Numbered from the stretch's first letter, positions 27,527-36,383 are shown. The stretch: 64,000 bases of DNA from Chryseobacterium paludis (GCF_025403485.1 NZ_CP099966.1:3199001-3263000), one strand, 5' to 3'. The notes: generated from the letters alone by a model not told the origin. A program made the numbers and translations.

Positions 27527-28156
27527 ATGAACAAAGAAGAAGATATTTTATTAAATGAAGGTAAAATGCTCCCTGTGATGGAGCATTTTTACACTTTACA
27601 GGGAGAAGGAGCACACACAGGGAAAGCAGCCTATTTTATAAGATTAGGAGGTTGTGATGTTGGATGTCATTGGTGCGACGTAAAAGAAAGCTGGAATCCA
27701 GATCTTCATCCATTAATGAATGCAGAAGAAATAGCAGAAACTGCAGCAAAACATTGTAAAACTATTGTATTAACAGGTGGGGAACCTCTGATGTGGAATT
27801 TAGATATTTTAACCTCTAGGTTAAAAGAATTAGGATGTACTATTCACATTGAAACTTCAGGTGCATACCCAACAAGCGGTCAATTGGATTGGATCACACT
27901 TTCTCCTAAAAAAACAGGGCTTCCAAAAGAAGATGTTTATGAAAAAGCCAACGAACTGAAAGTAATTATTTTCAATAATCACGATTTTGCATTTGCGGAA
28001 GAACAAGCTGCAAAAGTTTCAAAAGACTGCAGGCTTTATCTTCAGAGTGAGTGGAGTAAACGTGACGAAATGTATCCTAAAATTACGGATTTTATTTTGG
28101 CACATCCTGAGTGGCAGGCGTCAGTTCAGACCCATAAATATCTTAATATCCCATAA
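27527..28156 (+). CDS. queE: 7-carboxy-7-deazaguanine synthase
   Basis: QueE is a radical SAM enzyme that makes the deazapurine ring of queuosine from carboxytetrahydropterin. The 209-residue protein has FYTLQGEGAHTGKAAYFIRL and the cluster motif C43-DVG-C47-HW-C50, the CxxxCxxC form. TGGEPLMW is the SAM-binding GGEP, and HIETSGAYP follows. Length and motifs are typical. It is tightly linked to folD. The other queuosine genes are not in the window. Confidence 0.95.
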   Translation: MNKEEDILLNEGKMLPVMEHFYTLQGEGAHTGKAAYFIRLGGCDVGCHWCDVKESWNPDLHPLMNAEEIAETAAKHCKTIVLTGGEPLMWNLDILTSRLKELGCTIHIETSGAYPTSGQLDWITLSPKKTGLPKEDVYEKANELKVIIFNNHDFAFAEEQAAKVSKDCRLYLQSEWSKRDEMYPKITDFILAHPEWQASVQTHKYLNIP

Positions 28157-28193
28157 AATTATGTATTTTAGCATTTCCCTTATACTGTGATAG

Positions 28194-29564
28194 ATGCAGA
28201 GAATTCGATACTCTAGGTATTTAAAATCGATTATCCTTTTGCTTGACCTTCTGGTTATTGCATTTGTCTTTATATTCTTTTTTCTGAGCAGAAATCTGGA
28301 TCTGATACATGATAGGGAAATTTGGTATGAGAATTCTTTTCCTTTGCTTTTACTTATATCTTTTTGGATCTTATTGAGTGGTAGGACTAAAATTTATAAT
28401 ATCCGAAGGAATCTCACCTACATTATTTTTGTAGAACGTATTGTTACCCATTTCCTTTTATTTGTGATTGGTTTGTTATTAATAAGAAAGGTGAGCAACA
28501 ATAAATTTTTCAGTTCAGAATTGTCATGGCTTTCGCTGTATCTGTTTTCTTTTATATTTATTACAAAATCTTTTATTTATTTTGCAATAAAATATCTTAG
28601 ATCCTTAGGTATCAACAACAGAAATGTGATGTTTCTCAGTGAAAATAGCTCCACTAAAATACTCAAAAATATCTTAAAGGAAAGGAAAGATTACGGATAC
28701 AAAATTTTTGATTATCATACTGAAAAAATTCAACAAAATGAACTTCAGTTTTTCTGGAAAGACAATGGTATTCATACATTATTTTTACCTCTGGAGAATT
28801 CATTTGATCTTAAAACAGAAGATGAGATTTTTAGATTAGCAGAAGCAAACAAAGTACACATTTCACTGATCCCAAATATATCGCAAACTGATCTATTCTC
28901 TTATGATTTGGCATATATTGAGACACAACCTGTTTTAAATCAAATAAAATACCCTTTAGATTATTACTCAAATTATCTTGTAAAAAGACTATTTGATATT
29001 ATCTTCTCTCTTCTGATAATTGTATGCATCTGTTCATGGTTATTTCCAATAATTGCAATTTTCATCAAATTATCATCAAAAGGGCCTGTTTTTTTCATAC
29101 AGAAAAGATATGGATTTCATGAGGAGGTATTTAGTTGTCTAAAGTTCCGAACAATGTTAGTGAATGATGAATCAACAACGAAAACCACATCAAAGAATGA
29201 TTCAAGAATTACAAAAATCGGAAAATTCCTTAGGAAGACCAGTCTGGATGAGATGCCACAGTTCATTAATGTATTGAGAGGAGAAATGTCTGTTGTTGGT
29301 CCACGTCCACATATGCTTGCAGTAGATAATTATTATAAACCAAAAATTGGAAGGTATAGTCTTAGAAGCATGGTCAATCCAGGGATTACTGGCCTGGCAC
29401 AAGTAAATGGATTAAGAGGAGATTCGGGAGACGTAAAGGTTGAAATGAAGAAACGGGTTCTTGCTGATGCCTTCTATGTTAGAAACTGGAGCTTTGCATT
29501 GGATCTGATCATTATTTTGAAAACCATTTTGTTGGTTTTAGGGGGAGATAAAAACGCAAAATAA
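28194..29564 (+). CDS. undecaprenyl-phosphate sugar-phosphotransferase (WcaJ/PssY-like)
   Basis: This 456-residue membrane protein starts a surface polysaccharide unit by moving a sugar-1-phosphate onto undecaprenyl phosphate. About five N-terminal helices (15-130) lead to a Rossmann-like segment (about 140-230, variable). A re-entrant helix (KRLFDIIFSLLIIV, about 265-278) precedes the catalytic domain, with KFRTMLVND, TSLDEMPQFINVLRGEMSV and VGPRPHM, then PGITGLAQVNGLRG. The whole family architecture is present. Its partners may be the glycosyltransferase and flippase at 6.9-9.3 kb, about 19 kb away. Confidence 0.92.
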   Translation: MQRIRYSRYLKSIILLLDLLVIAFVFIFFFLSRNLDLIHDREIWYENSFPLLLLISFWILLSGRTKIYNIRRNLTYIIFVERIVTHFLLFVIGLLLIRKVSNNKFFSSELSWLSLYLFSFIFITKSFIYFAIKYLRSLGINNRNVMFLSENSSTKILKNILKERKDYGYKIFDYHTEKIQQNELQFFWKDNGIHTLFLPLENSFDLKTEDEIFRLAEANKVHISLIPNISQTDLFSYDLAYIETQPVLNQIKYPLDYYSNYLVKRLFDIIFSLLIIVCICSWLFPIIAIFIKLSSKGPVFFIQKRYGFHEEVFSCLKFRTMLVNDESTTKTTSKNDSRITKIGKFLRKTSLDEMPQFINVLRGEMSVVGPRPHMLAVDNYYKPKIGRYSLRSMVNPGITGLAQVNGLRGDSGDVKVEMKKRVLADAFYVRNWSFALDLIIILKTILLVLGGDKNAK

Positions 29565-29598
29565 AGAATCCTTAATAAAAAAAGTCTAATTTAGCAGA

Positions 29599-30351
29599 AT
29601 GTTAAAAAAGTTTTTTACAGCAGTAGGAGAATATATGATCCTTCTTGGTAAATCCATGCAAAAACCTCAGAAAATGAGGGTTTTTTGGAAGCTGTTCATG
29701 AGAGAAATAAATGATTTAGGGGTCAACTCATTCGGGTTGGTTATATTCACATCTATATTTGTTGGAGCTGTAGTTGCCATCCAAATGTTTAATAATTTTG
29801 ATGCTTCTTCTTTTCCCATTCCCACTTCTTTTGTGGGATATGCAACAAAAGCAGTATTGGTATTAGAGTTTTCACCTACTATTATCAGTCTTATTCTGGC
29901 AGGTAAAGTTGGCTCATATATTGCTTCCAGTATTGGAACAATGAGGGTATCAGAGCAAATTGATGCTTTGGACATTATGGGAGTTAATTCTCCTAATTTT
30001 CTGATACTACCCAAAATAATCGCTTGCGTTATTTTCAATCCTCTACTTATTGCCATTAGTATTGTATTTGGTATTGGTGGTGGTTATATTGCAGGAATGT
30101 TAACTGGAAACTGGACTGAATCTGACTATATAACAGGGATACAAATGTATATGCCGAATTTATTTGTTTACTATGCATTTATAAAAACAACTGTTTTTGC
30201 TTTTGTGATTGCAACAGTTCCTTCATATTTCGGTTATTTTGTAAAGGGAGGTTCATTAGAAGTAGGTAGAGCAAGTACACAAGCAGTGGTTTGGACTATG
30301 GTATTTATCATTATTTCCGAATTAATATTAACACAATTGATATTAAGCTAA
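29599..30351 (+). CDS. mlaE: MlaE-family ABC transporter permease
   Basis: This 250-residue inner-membrane protein has five to six helices. Family markers are FTSIFVGAVVAIQ near 51, FSPTIISLILAGKVGS near 95-110 and the coupling-helix motif SEQIDALDIMGVNSP near 120. MlaE works with MlaF and an MCE protein to move phospholipid between membranes. Its stop (TAA, ending 30351) overlaps the ATG of mlaF, so the two are translationally coupled. The probable MCE partner, the MlaD-like protein, is encoded 16 kb away at 12227. Confidence 0.93.
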   Translation: MLKKFFTAVGEYMILLGKSMQKPQKMRVFWKLFMREINDLGVNSFGLVIFTSIFVGAVVAIQMFNNFDASSFPIPTSFVGYATKAVLVLEFSPTIISLILAGKVGSYIASSIGTMRVSEQIDALDIMGVNSPNFLILPKIIACVIFNPLLIAISIVFGIGGGYIAGMLTGNWTESDYITGIQMYMPNLFVYYAFIKTTVFAFVIATVPSYFGYFVKGGSLEVGRASTQAVVWTMVFIIISELILTQLILS

Positions 30352-31166
30352 TGATTGAGGTAAAGAATCTTAAAAAAAGTTTTGATGATGTTGAAGTACT
30401 AAAAGGAATTTCAACTTCTTTTGATAAAGGAAAAGTAAATCTAATTATCGGCCAGAGTGGATCTGGAAAAACAGTTTTTCTTAAAAGCCTATTAAATGTT
30501 TATCTGCCGACTTCGGGAGAAATTCTTTTTGATGGTAAGGACATCAATACGATGTCGAGGGATGAAAAACAACATTTACGATCAGAAATTGGAACACTAT
30601 TTCAGGGGAGTGCATTGTTTGACTCACTAACGGTAGAGGAAAATATCATGTTTCCGTTGGATATGTTTACGAATTTAACCTTCAGGGAAAAGAAAAAAAG
30701 AGTTTTTGAGGTTATTGGCCGTGTACATTTAGACAAAGCAAACAGAAAGTTTCCATCCGAGATCTCTGGTGGTATGCAGAAGCGTGTGGCTATTGCAAGA
30801 GCCATCGTGAACTATCCAAAATATTTATTCTGTGATGAGCCTAATTCAGGATTAGATCCATATACATCGAATGTAATTGATGATCTATTGCTTGAAATCA
30901 CTAAAGAATACAACACAACAACGATCATTAATACCCATGATATGAACTCCGTAATGACAATAGGTGAAAAGATTGTTTATCTAAGGTTAGGAATCAAAGA
31001 ATGGGAGGGAAATAAAGATATCCTGATTACTGCAGGCAATAAAAATCTTATTGATTTCGTTTATTCCTCAGAGCTATTTAAAGAATTGAGAGTGTATTTA
31101 CTCGAGAATAATAAAACTATTGAAAATACGATCACAAAACTAGACGAAAATGAAACAAATATTTAG
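30351..31166 (+). CDS. mlaF: MlaF-family ABC transporter ATP-binding protein
   Basis: This 271-residue cytoplasmic ATPase drives MlaE. Walker A is GQSGSGKT (Lys40), the Q-loop is in TLFQGSALFD, the signature is ISGGMQKR instead of the usual LSGGQ (typical for MlaF), Walker B is YLFCDEPNSGLD, and the switch His is in NTHDMNSV. The start at 30351 (MIEVKNL) is chosen; an upstream in-frame ATG at 30291 would lie deep inside mlaE. The 3' end overlaps the next gene by 17 bp. Confidence 0.95.
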   Translation: MIEVKNLKKSFDDVEVLKGISTSFDKGKVNLIIGQSGSGKTVFLKSLLNVYLPTSGEILFDGKDINTMSRDEKQHLRSEIGTLFQGSALFDSLTVEENIMFPLDMFTNLTFREKKKRVFEVIGRVHLDKANRKFPSEISGGMQKRVAIARAIVNYPKYLFCDEPNSGLDPYTSNVIDDLLLEITKEYNTTTIINTHDMNSVMTIGEKIVYLRLGIKEWEGNKDILITAGNKNLIDFVYSSELFKELRVYLLENNKTIENTITKLDENETNI

Positions 31167-31767
31167 TATCGCACTATTAGGCTTATCAGTTTTTGCTTCT
31201 GCACAGCTTTCACTTGCTGCTAAGGCAAACTTAATTTTTCCAACAGGATCACCTTCTTGGAAAAACATCACTAATACAGCTAGTGCAGCAATAGACAACA
31301 CAGGTAAAAACAATGTAGGATTTAATGTTGGGCTTTCCTTAAAAGCCAATCTTCCTATGGCCTTTTTCCTAATGCCAGAATTGTATTACACAACATTTAA
31401 GAATGAATTTACAGATCCTGTTTCTAATACGACTTTCAATATTAAAAACAACCGTATTGACTTACCAGTTCTTGTAGGGCATAAGGTATTAGGAGATATG
31501 CTTGGTGTATTTATTGGACCTGTTGCAAGTTACAACTTAAGCAAAGAAGATACCTTTAATGATTTCAAAGAAAATGCAAGAGACAATTTTACTGTTGGGT
31601 ATCAGTTCGGCGCACAGGTTGAAATTAAAAAGCTACTTATCAATGCAAGATATGAAGGTGCATTTAGTAAGGATCAAAGAAATTTCGTAAACAGAGTATC
31701 TGGTGAAGAGATCAGATATGATAACCGCCCAAATTTATTTATGGTAGGTTTAGGATATAAATTTTAA
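31150..31767 (+). CDS. outer-membrane beta-barrel protein (porin family)
   Basis: This 205-residue protein has a signal peptide (KQIFSIALLGLSVFASAQ, cleaved near 19). Amphipathic alternating segments follow throughout, and it ends in an aromatic residue (VGLGYKF), as small outer-membrane beta-barrels of Bacteroidota do. A DRRxxF-like pattern is absent; the call rests on the barrel-like strands and ending. It overlaps mlaF by 17 bp, so it is translated from the same transcript and could be an outer-membrane partner of the lipid transporter, which is an inference. Confidence 0.8.
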   Translation: MKQIFSIALLGLSVFASAQLSLAAKANLIFPTGSPSWKNITNTASAAIDNTGKNNVGFNVGLSLKANLPMAFFLMPELYYTTFKNEFTDPVSNTTFNIKNNRIDLPVLVGHKVLGDMLGVFIGPVASYNLSKEDTFNDFKENARDNFTVGYQFGAQVEIKKLLINARYEGAFSKDQRNFVNRVSGEEIRYDNRPNLFMVGLGYKF

Positions 31768-31790
31768 TCGAACGAAAATAACAACCATTA

Positions 31791-31821
31791 AAAAATCCTC
31801 AAATTATATTTGAGGATTTTT
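31791..31821. terminator. bidirectional terminator
   Basis: AAAAATCCTCAAA and TTTGAGGATTTTT form a 13-bp stem with a 5-nt loop between converging genes. Confidence 0.9.
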
Positions 31822-32115
31822 ATTTTGGTTTTCCAATTCAACCTGTCGTTTTGCAATTTCGGCAGCTTGCTTTTCCAATTCTTCTTTATCTTTTTGTAAC
31901 TGCTTAAATTCTTTCCTTTTCTGCTCTTCTTTAATAGCAGTTCCTTTACTTAGATACCCTATCATACCACCGATTATGAGACCAATACCAATCCCTGCCA
32001 TTATTCCTATAACGTGAGACAGTTTGATCTGCTCAACAGCAAAATCAGTAGTTAAATAAAAAAGCAACGCTGAGATTGCTAACAGTATAAGTCCTGCAAT
32101 TGATATACTTTTCAT
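31804..32115 (-). CDS. hypothetical small membrane protein with C-terminal coiled coil
   Basis: This 103-residue protein has two membrane helices (ISIAGLILLAISALLFYLT and GIMAGIGIGLIIGGMIGYL). A charged segment rich in Lys, Glu and Gln follows (about 60-100, EEQKRKEFKQLQKDKEELE), predicted as coiled coil. Its 3' end reaches into the terminator shared with the beta-barrel gene. No function is recognised. Confidence 0.72.
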   Translation of the reverse strand: MKSISIAGLILLAISALLFYLTTDFAVEQIKLSHVIGIMAGIGIGLIIGGMIGYLSKGTAIKEEQKRKEFKQLQKDKEELEKQAAEIAKRQVELENQNKNPQI

Positions 32116-32138
32116 AATATTGTGTTTTGGAGATTTAA

Positions 32139-32174
32139 AGTCTTACTCAATTTAGTGAAAAATTGAATAAGACT
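32139..32174. terminator. long hairpin between the M48 and small membrane protein genes
   Basis: AGTCTTACTCAATTT and AAATTGAATAAGACT pair over 15 bp with one mismatch and a 6-nt loop. The following T run on the minus strand is weak, so it is a likely but not certain terminator. Confidence 0.55.
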
Positions 32175-32188
32175 ATGTAAAATTCTGA

Positions 32189-32995
32189 TTATATTTTTCC
32201 TCCGGCAGCTTTATAGTATTCTAAAGCTTTTGGTAAATTTTTCTGAATATCTGAAATTCTAGACTCAGGATTTGGGTGAGTAGATAAGAATTCGGGTTGT
32301 CTGCTTCCTGAGGAAGAGGCCTCCATTCTGTTCCAGAAAGGAATTGCTTCTCTTGGGTCATATCCTGCCATAGACATTAATTGCAATCCCATCTGATCTG
32401 CTTCAGATTCCTGATTTCTTCCATATTTTAGCAATGCCACTTGCGAGCCTATCGGATATACCTTCTGGAATATACCAGCCCACTGTGAATTAGAAATTGT
32501 TCCTCCCAAGATCGATCCACCATACTGAGCAACCATGGCCTGAGAAATCCTTTCATTTCCATGGCCTGCTAAAGCATGAGAAACCTCGTGTCCTAAAACA
32601 ACAGCAAGTCCATTATCATTTTTAGTTACAGGTAATATTCCTGTATATACCGCTACTTTTCCACCAGGCATACACCAGGCGTTTAACTCATTACTCTGAA
32701 GAAGATTAAACTCCCAGCTGTAATTAGCAAGATCTGCTGATCTGCCTATACTCTGATAATACCTTTCAGCTGCACTTTTTATTCTGCTACCTACACTTAC
32801 CACTCTTTTCGCGTCTGTAGTACCTGAAATTATTTTAGATTTGGATAATGTTGTTTTATATTCCTGTGAGGACATCGTCAATATTTCTGAATTATTTGCA
32901 ATCTGCAAAGAAGATCTACCCGTAATGGGGTTTGTGGTACAAGCTGCAACTGATAAAGCCATTGCTCCTACTCCTAATAGATAAGTTATTTTCAT
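32189..32995 (-). CDS. M48-family metalloprotease lipoprotein
   Basis: This 268-residue protein starts with a lipoprotein signal (MKITYLLGVGAMALSVAAC, lipobox Cys at 19). The zinc site is HEVSH in VVLGHEVSHALAGHGNER (about 140-148), with the third ligand Glu in ESEADQMGLQLM. This is the M48/BepA-LoiP type: a periplasmic, membrane-anchored protease that usually handles outer-membrane protein quality control. The upstream gap (50 bp) contains the oppositely directed DUF4251 gene's start region. Confidence 0.9.
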   Translation of the reverse strand: MKITYLLGVGAMALSVAACTTNPITGRSSLQIANNSEILTMSSQEYKTTLSKSKIISGTTDAKRVVSVGSRIKSAAERYYQSIGRSADLANYSWEFNLLQSNELNAWCMPGGKVAVYTGILPVTKNDNGLAVVLGHEVSHALAGHGNERISQAMVAQYGGSILGGTISNSQWAGIFQKVYPIGSQVALLKYGRNQESEADQMGLQLMSMAGYDPREAIPFWNRMEASSSGSRQPEFLSTHPNPESRISDIQKNLPKALEYYKAAGGKI

Positions 32996-33055
32996 AGTTT
33001 AGAGTGTTAATAATTCAACTTTAACAATTATTATTCCAAAAAGTTTTGCAAACTA

Positions 33056-33063
33056 TATATTTG
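33056..33063 (+). promoter_or_regulatory. promoter -7 box for the DUF4251 gene
   Basis: TATATTTG followed by CA matches TAnnTTTG. The predicted transcript start (about 33069) lies after the TTG codon at 33046, which argues for the ATG at 33097 or 33103 as the real start. Confidence 0.55.
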
Positions 33064-33096
33064 CATACATTTTGCTACTTAAAATTAACAATTATT

Positions 33097-33636
33097 ATGG
33101 TTATGAAAAAATATATTTCACTTATATTTATTTTGGGACTTGTCTTCTTTTTCCAAAGCTGCGCTTCTCAAAATACTGGCGATCCTAAAATGGTGGATGC
33201 ACTCGTGAATTCTCAGGAATTTACTTTTCATGCAGAAAGAGCAAATCCGACTAATTATGACGTTATCAATGTTATGAATTCAATGCCTAATTCACCTTCG
33301 ACGAGGATCTTACAACTTAATGGCAACTATACAGTTGAAGTAAAAAATAATATTTTGGAAGTTGTTTTGCCCTATTTTGGAAGATTATTTAATCCAACTT
33401 ATGGCAATACCAGCAACAATAGTTACCGATTTACCTCAAAGGATTTTACGATAGATAAATCTCAAAATAAAAAAGGAAACTGGATTGTAAAAATCAAGCC
33501 TAACGATGTAAATAACGTTGATCAAATCATCATTGAAGTTTATAAAAATGGAAAGGCTTTTACTTCTGTAAGAAGTAATGACAGGCAACCTATAACTTAT
33601 GATGGGTTTATCTCTAAGAATGAACCGATTCCTTAG
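33097..33636 (+). CDS. DUF4251 domain lipoprotein
   Basis: This 179-residue protein has a lipoprotein signal (MKKYISLIFILGLVFFFQSC, lipobox Cys at about residue 22). A DUF4251-type domain follows with SQEFTFHAERANP, LNGNYTVEVKNN, the conserved LPYFGR segment and SKDFTID. These are small, beta-rich, exported Bacteroidota proteins of unknown role. The start is placed at the ATG at 33097; 33103 is equally possible. Its stop overlaps by 4 bp the converging meaB gene. Confidence 0.82.
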   Translation: MVMKKYISLIFILGLVFFFQSCASQNTGDPKMVDALVNSQEFTFHAERANPTNYDVINVMNSMPNSPSTRILQLNGNYTVEVKNNILEVVLPYFGRLFNPTYGNTSNNSYRFTSKDFTIDKSQNKKGNWIVKIKPNDVNNVDQIIIEVYKNGKAFTSVRSNDRQPITYDGFISKNEPIP

Positions 33637-34628
33637 TCTGCATCTCTTTCATTAGATAAGAATTTTTCTACAAATAATTTAGCTTCGGTACTTGGATTAG
33701 AAATCATTGCCGAAGCATTTTCTTTATGCTGTTGATAGGCTTCTTCCATTGAATTACTTTTCTTCATCATTGCGAGAATGTATTCCTGAACCCAGTATTC
33801 AAAACGCTTTTCTGCCTGATGAGTCCTAATCCCATCAAAGCTTCCCGCCTTCTTTTTTACAGCTATAAATTCATCTATAGTATTGTAAACATCTTCTAAT
33901 CCTTCATTATTAAGCGCTGAGCCTAATAAAACAGGGACTTTCCATCCTTTTTCTTTTGGTGGAATAAAATCAAGAGCTCTTTTTAATTCAAGCTTGGTAT
34001 TTTTTGCTTTCTGCAAATTACTTTCTTCAACTTTATTAATGAAAATAATATCTACCATTTCCATTATACCTCTTTTAATTCCTTGAAGTTCATCTCCCCC
34101 GCCTATGATTTTTAGAAATAAAAAGACGTCTGTTATATCAGCTACCAAGACTTCTGATTGTCCTACTCCTACAGTTTCTATAAGAATAAAATCAAAACCC
34201 GAAGCCTCACAAATCATCATGGTTTCGAAAGTTGTATTGGCAACACCTCCTAAGAATCCAGAACTTGGAGAAGGTCGGATAAATGCATTTTCTTCTTTCG
34301 CCAATTCCTCCATTCGTGTTTTATCACCCAGAATACTTCCCTTATTGATTGCTGAACTTGGATCAATAGCAAGAACTGCTACTTTCTTATTATTAGCAAT
34401 CGCTAATCTTCCAAAATTCTCAATAAATGTAGATTTTCCAGCTCCCGGAACTCCAGTAATCCCAACTCTTATTGAATTTCCAGTAAAGGGCATTATTGCT
34501 TTCAGCAATTCCTCGGCCTGAAGGCGATGTTCAGCTTTTTTACTTTCAACTAAAGTAATAGCTTTTGCGATCAGGCGCTTATTCCCTGATCGTATTCCCT
34601 CTATTAACTCGTCGGTAGAAAATTTCAT
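33633..34628 (-). CDS. meaB: methylmalonyl-CoA mutase-associated GTPase MeaB (ArgK family)
   Basis: This G3E-family P-loop GTPase protects and reactivates the B12-dependent methylmalonyl-CoA mutase. The 331-residue protein has Walker A GVPGAGKST (Lys65), DPSSAINKGSILGDKTRM, the ETVGVGQSE switch region and NKVEESN as the guanine-specific NKxD-like site. The mutase large subunit lies about 9 kb away at 43689. The start at 34628 (MKFSTDELI) is preferred. A TAnnTTTG box at 34634-34641 ends only 5 nt before it, so the mRNA may be leaderless. Confidence 0.94.
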   Translation of the reverse strand: MKFSTDELIEGIRSGNKRLIAKAITLVESKKAEHRLQAEELLKAIMPFTGNSIRVGITGVPGAGKSTFIENFGRLAIANNKKVAVLAIDPSSAINKGSILGDKTRMEELAKEENAFIRPSPSSGFLGGVANTTFETMMICEASGFDFILIETVGVGQSEVLVADITDVFLFLKIIGGGDELQGIKRGIMEMVDIIFINKVEESNLQKAKNTKLELKRALDFIPPKEKGWKVPVLLGSALNNEGLEDVYNTIDEFIAVKKKAGSFDGIRTHQAEKRFEYWVQEYILAMMKKSNSMEEAYQQHKENASAMISNPSTEAKLFVEKFLSNERDAD

Positions 34629-34633
34629 TAATT

Positions 34634-34641
34634 CAAAAATA
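34634..34641 (-). promoter_or_regulatory. promoter -7 box for meaB
   Basis: TATTTTTG on the minus strand fits TAnnTTTG and sits 5 nt before the ATG, giving a very short or absent 5' leader. Confidence 0.4.
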
Positions 34642-34738
34642 TAAAAATAAGTGCCAAAACTCAGCATAAATACCCTTTAATTTTATTTCTTCTAAATTAA
34701 AACTACGGTTGATTTTATCAATGAGATAGGGAATTTGC

Positions 34739-34746
34739 TACATTTG
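34739..34746 (+). promoter_or_regulatory. promoter -7 box for the cytochrome c pair
   Basis: TACATTTG lies 23 bp before the ATG at 34770. Confidence 0.45.
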
Positions 34747-34769
34747 TTATTAATCAAATAAAAGAAACA

Positions 34770-35063
34770 ATGAAAAAAATAATCACTATAGCATCTTTTA
34801 CTGCTGTTTTGGTAGCTTCATGTACACCAAAATCTTCAACAGCAACTTCTGCTATAGGACCCGCAGTATCCACTGCTGAACAAATTGCTCAGGGTAAAAC
34901 AATTTTTGAAAGCTCTTGTACAAGATGTCATAAATTACCTGATCCTACCGCACATAATTCTGTTCAATGGGTAGGAATCATGAATGCTATGGCTCCAAAA
35001 GCAAAATTGACTGACGAGCAACATCAATGGGTTTACGATTATATTGTTTCTGTAAAAAAGTAA
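34770..35063 (+). CDS. cytochrome c lipoprotein, first of a tandem pair
   Basis: This 97-residue protein has a signal peptide and lipobox (SFTAVLVASC, Cys at 18). The small class I cytochrome c domain starts with AQGKTIFESSCTRCH (CxxCH near 51-55), followed by KLPDPTAH. A likely Met ligand is in NAMAPKAKL. It is probably membrane-anchored on the periplasmic side. The following gene is about 60% identical to it, indicating tandem duplication. Which oxidase or reductase it serves is not shown. Confidence 0.88.
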   Translation: MKKIITIASFTAVLVASCTPKSSTATSAIGPAVSTAEQIAQGKTIFESSCTRCHKLPDPTAHNSVQWVGIMNAMAPKAKLTDEQHQWVYDYIVSVKK

Positions 35064-35083
35064 ATCATATAAAAAATATTACA

Positions 35084-35371
35084 ATGAAAAAGTTAGTTTT
35101 AAGTATCATTGCAGGTTCAGCTTTTATGGTTTCTTGCGGACCTAAAAGTGTAGCTGTAACAGGACCTAAGTACACTTCATCTGAACAGCTGGCTCAAGGA
35201 AAAACTGTCTTTGAAAACTCATGTAACAAATGTCACCAATTACCTGACCCTGCAAAACATGATGATCAAGGATGGATAAAGACCTTAAGCAGAATGGCTC
35301 CAAAAGCTAAATTAAATGATGACCAGCATCAAATGGTCTATGACTATCTCATTTCTGTAAATAAAAAATAA
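35084..35371 (+). CDS. cytochrome c lipoprotein, second of a tandem pair
   Basis: This 95-residue protein starts MKKLVLSIIAGSAFMVSC (lipobox Cys at 18) and has AQGKTVFENSCNKCH, HQLPDPAKH and a Met in SRMAPKAKL. It is a clear paralogue of the gene 20 bp upstream, with the same order of signal peptide, linker and heme domain, so both are likely on one transcript. The start at 35084 is chosen, since the longer frame overlaps the previous gene without a signal peptide. A terminator follows at once. Confidence 0.88.
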   Translation: MKKLVLSIIAGSAFMVSCGPKSVAVTGPKYTSSEQLAQGKTVFENSCNKCHQLPDPAKHDDQGWIKTLSRMAPKAKLNDDQHQMVYDYLISVNKK

Positions 35372-35398
35372 GCTTTCAAATGAAAGCTTATTTTTTTA
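35370..35398. terminator. terminator after the cytochrome pair
   Basis: AAGCTTTCA and TGAAAGCTT form a 9-bp stem with a 2-nt loop, then ATTTTTTT. It overlaps both the last codon of the cytochrome gene and the stop of the converging epimerase gene. Confidence 0.8.
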
Positions 35399-36383
35399 AT
35401 TCAATCCCTAGACCTGGTTTTTCGGATAGTTTTATTTTGCCGTTTTCCACAAAATTTCCAGTAGCATAGTCATTGGAAATAAGATTTGCACCATCAAGGT
35501 CGGTATAATCAACAAGGCCGGTAAGTACACAACCTGCGGAAATACCAATGGTAGATTCTGTCATGCAACCGATCATGACTTTATAATTCAGTTCTTTGGC
35601 TTTTAGAATCATTTCAAGAGCTGGGGTTAATCCACCACATTTCATTAGTTTGATATTGACACTTTTATAGTAAGGTCGTAATTCATCCAAAGATTCCAAA
35701 TTCTGACAGTCTTCATCAGCCATCCAATTGGCAAGGCTTTCCTTTTTCAAAATTTGATAATGATCGATTGGCCTTGGCTGTTCGAGGTATGAAAATTTTT
35801 GAACGTCCACATTTTCCTGGAACCAAATACAGTCATTATCAGTAAAACTCGCATTCGAATCTAAAGCAATATTCTTATTCAACTGCAAAAGCTTTTCAAC
35901 ATCAGGCTTATTTAAACCCTTACACTTCACTTTGAATCTACTCCATTCGCTTGCCTGAATTTTCTTAATCTGGTCATTAATATCGCCGATTGATATGGTA
36001 ATGGAGCTTTCAATTAAATTTTTAGAAGGAAGGTCATTGAGTTCAATAAAATTTTTCTTTTCGAGCTTTCCGAAAAGATCCCAATACGAGCAGTCTAAAG
36101 CCGAAAGTAAAAATGGATGTAGATTAAAACGCAATAAAAATAAATAAAATTCTTTTGGAGGTATTATTTTGTGAGTTTCAATTTTTGACTGAATCTCTTT
36201 TAATTTAAAAATAAAATCCCTTAGATTAATTTGGTAATAATCTATGGCAACACATTCTCCATATCCTGTTTGATTTTGGTAGGATAACTTTATAAGTAAA
36301 GCATCCCGAGAATTATAATTCCCATAGGCAATTGAAAATGTTTCTTTTAATTGAAGTTGTTTAAGTTCATAGCGCAATACCAT
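35388..36383 (-). CDS. dipeptide epimerase (enolase superfamily)
   Basis: This 331-residue enolase-superfamily enzyme lies in the muconate-lactonizing subgroup. The K-x-K catalytic motif is RFKVKCKG (about 152-158); metal ligands are Asp in ALDSNASF, Glu in YLEQP and Asp in ADEDC; the second-side Lys is in NIKLMKCGG. The DLDG near the C-terminus is a mark of L-Ala-D/L-Glu and related dipeptide epimerases, which recycle murein peptides. An o-succinylbenzoate synthase role is less likely, since no menaquinone genes are adjacent. The dipeptide specificity is not determined. Confidence 0.85.
   Translation of the reverse strand: MVLRYELKQLQLKETFSIAYGNYNSRDALLIKLSYQNQTGYGECVAIDYYQINLRDFIFKLKEIQSKIETHKIIPPKEFYLFLLRFNLHPFLLSALDCSYWDLFGKLEKKNFIELNDLPSKNLIESSITISIGDINDQIKKIQASEWSRFKVKCKGLNKPDVEKLLQLNKNIALDSNASFTDNDCIWFQENVDVQKFSYLEQPRPIDHYQILKKESLANWMADEDCQNLESLDELRPYYKSVNIKLMKCGGLTPALEMILKAKELNYKVMIGCMTESTIGISAGCVLTGLVDYTDLDGANLISNDYATGNFVENGKIKLSEKPGLGIELKK

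Noticed and set aside
35388..36383. o-succinylbenzoate synthase
   Set aside because: The C-terminal DLDG and context without menaquinone genes fit a dipeptide epimerase better, though the enolase-superfamily fold alone does not exclude it.
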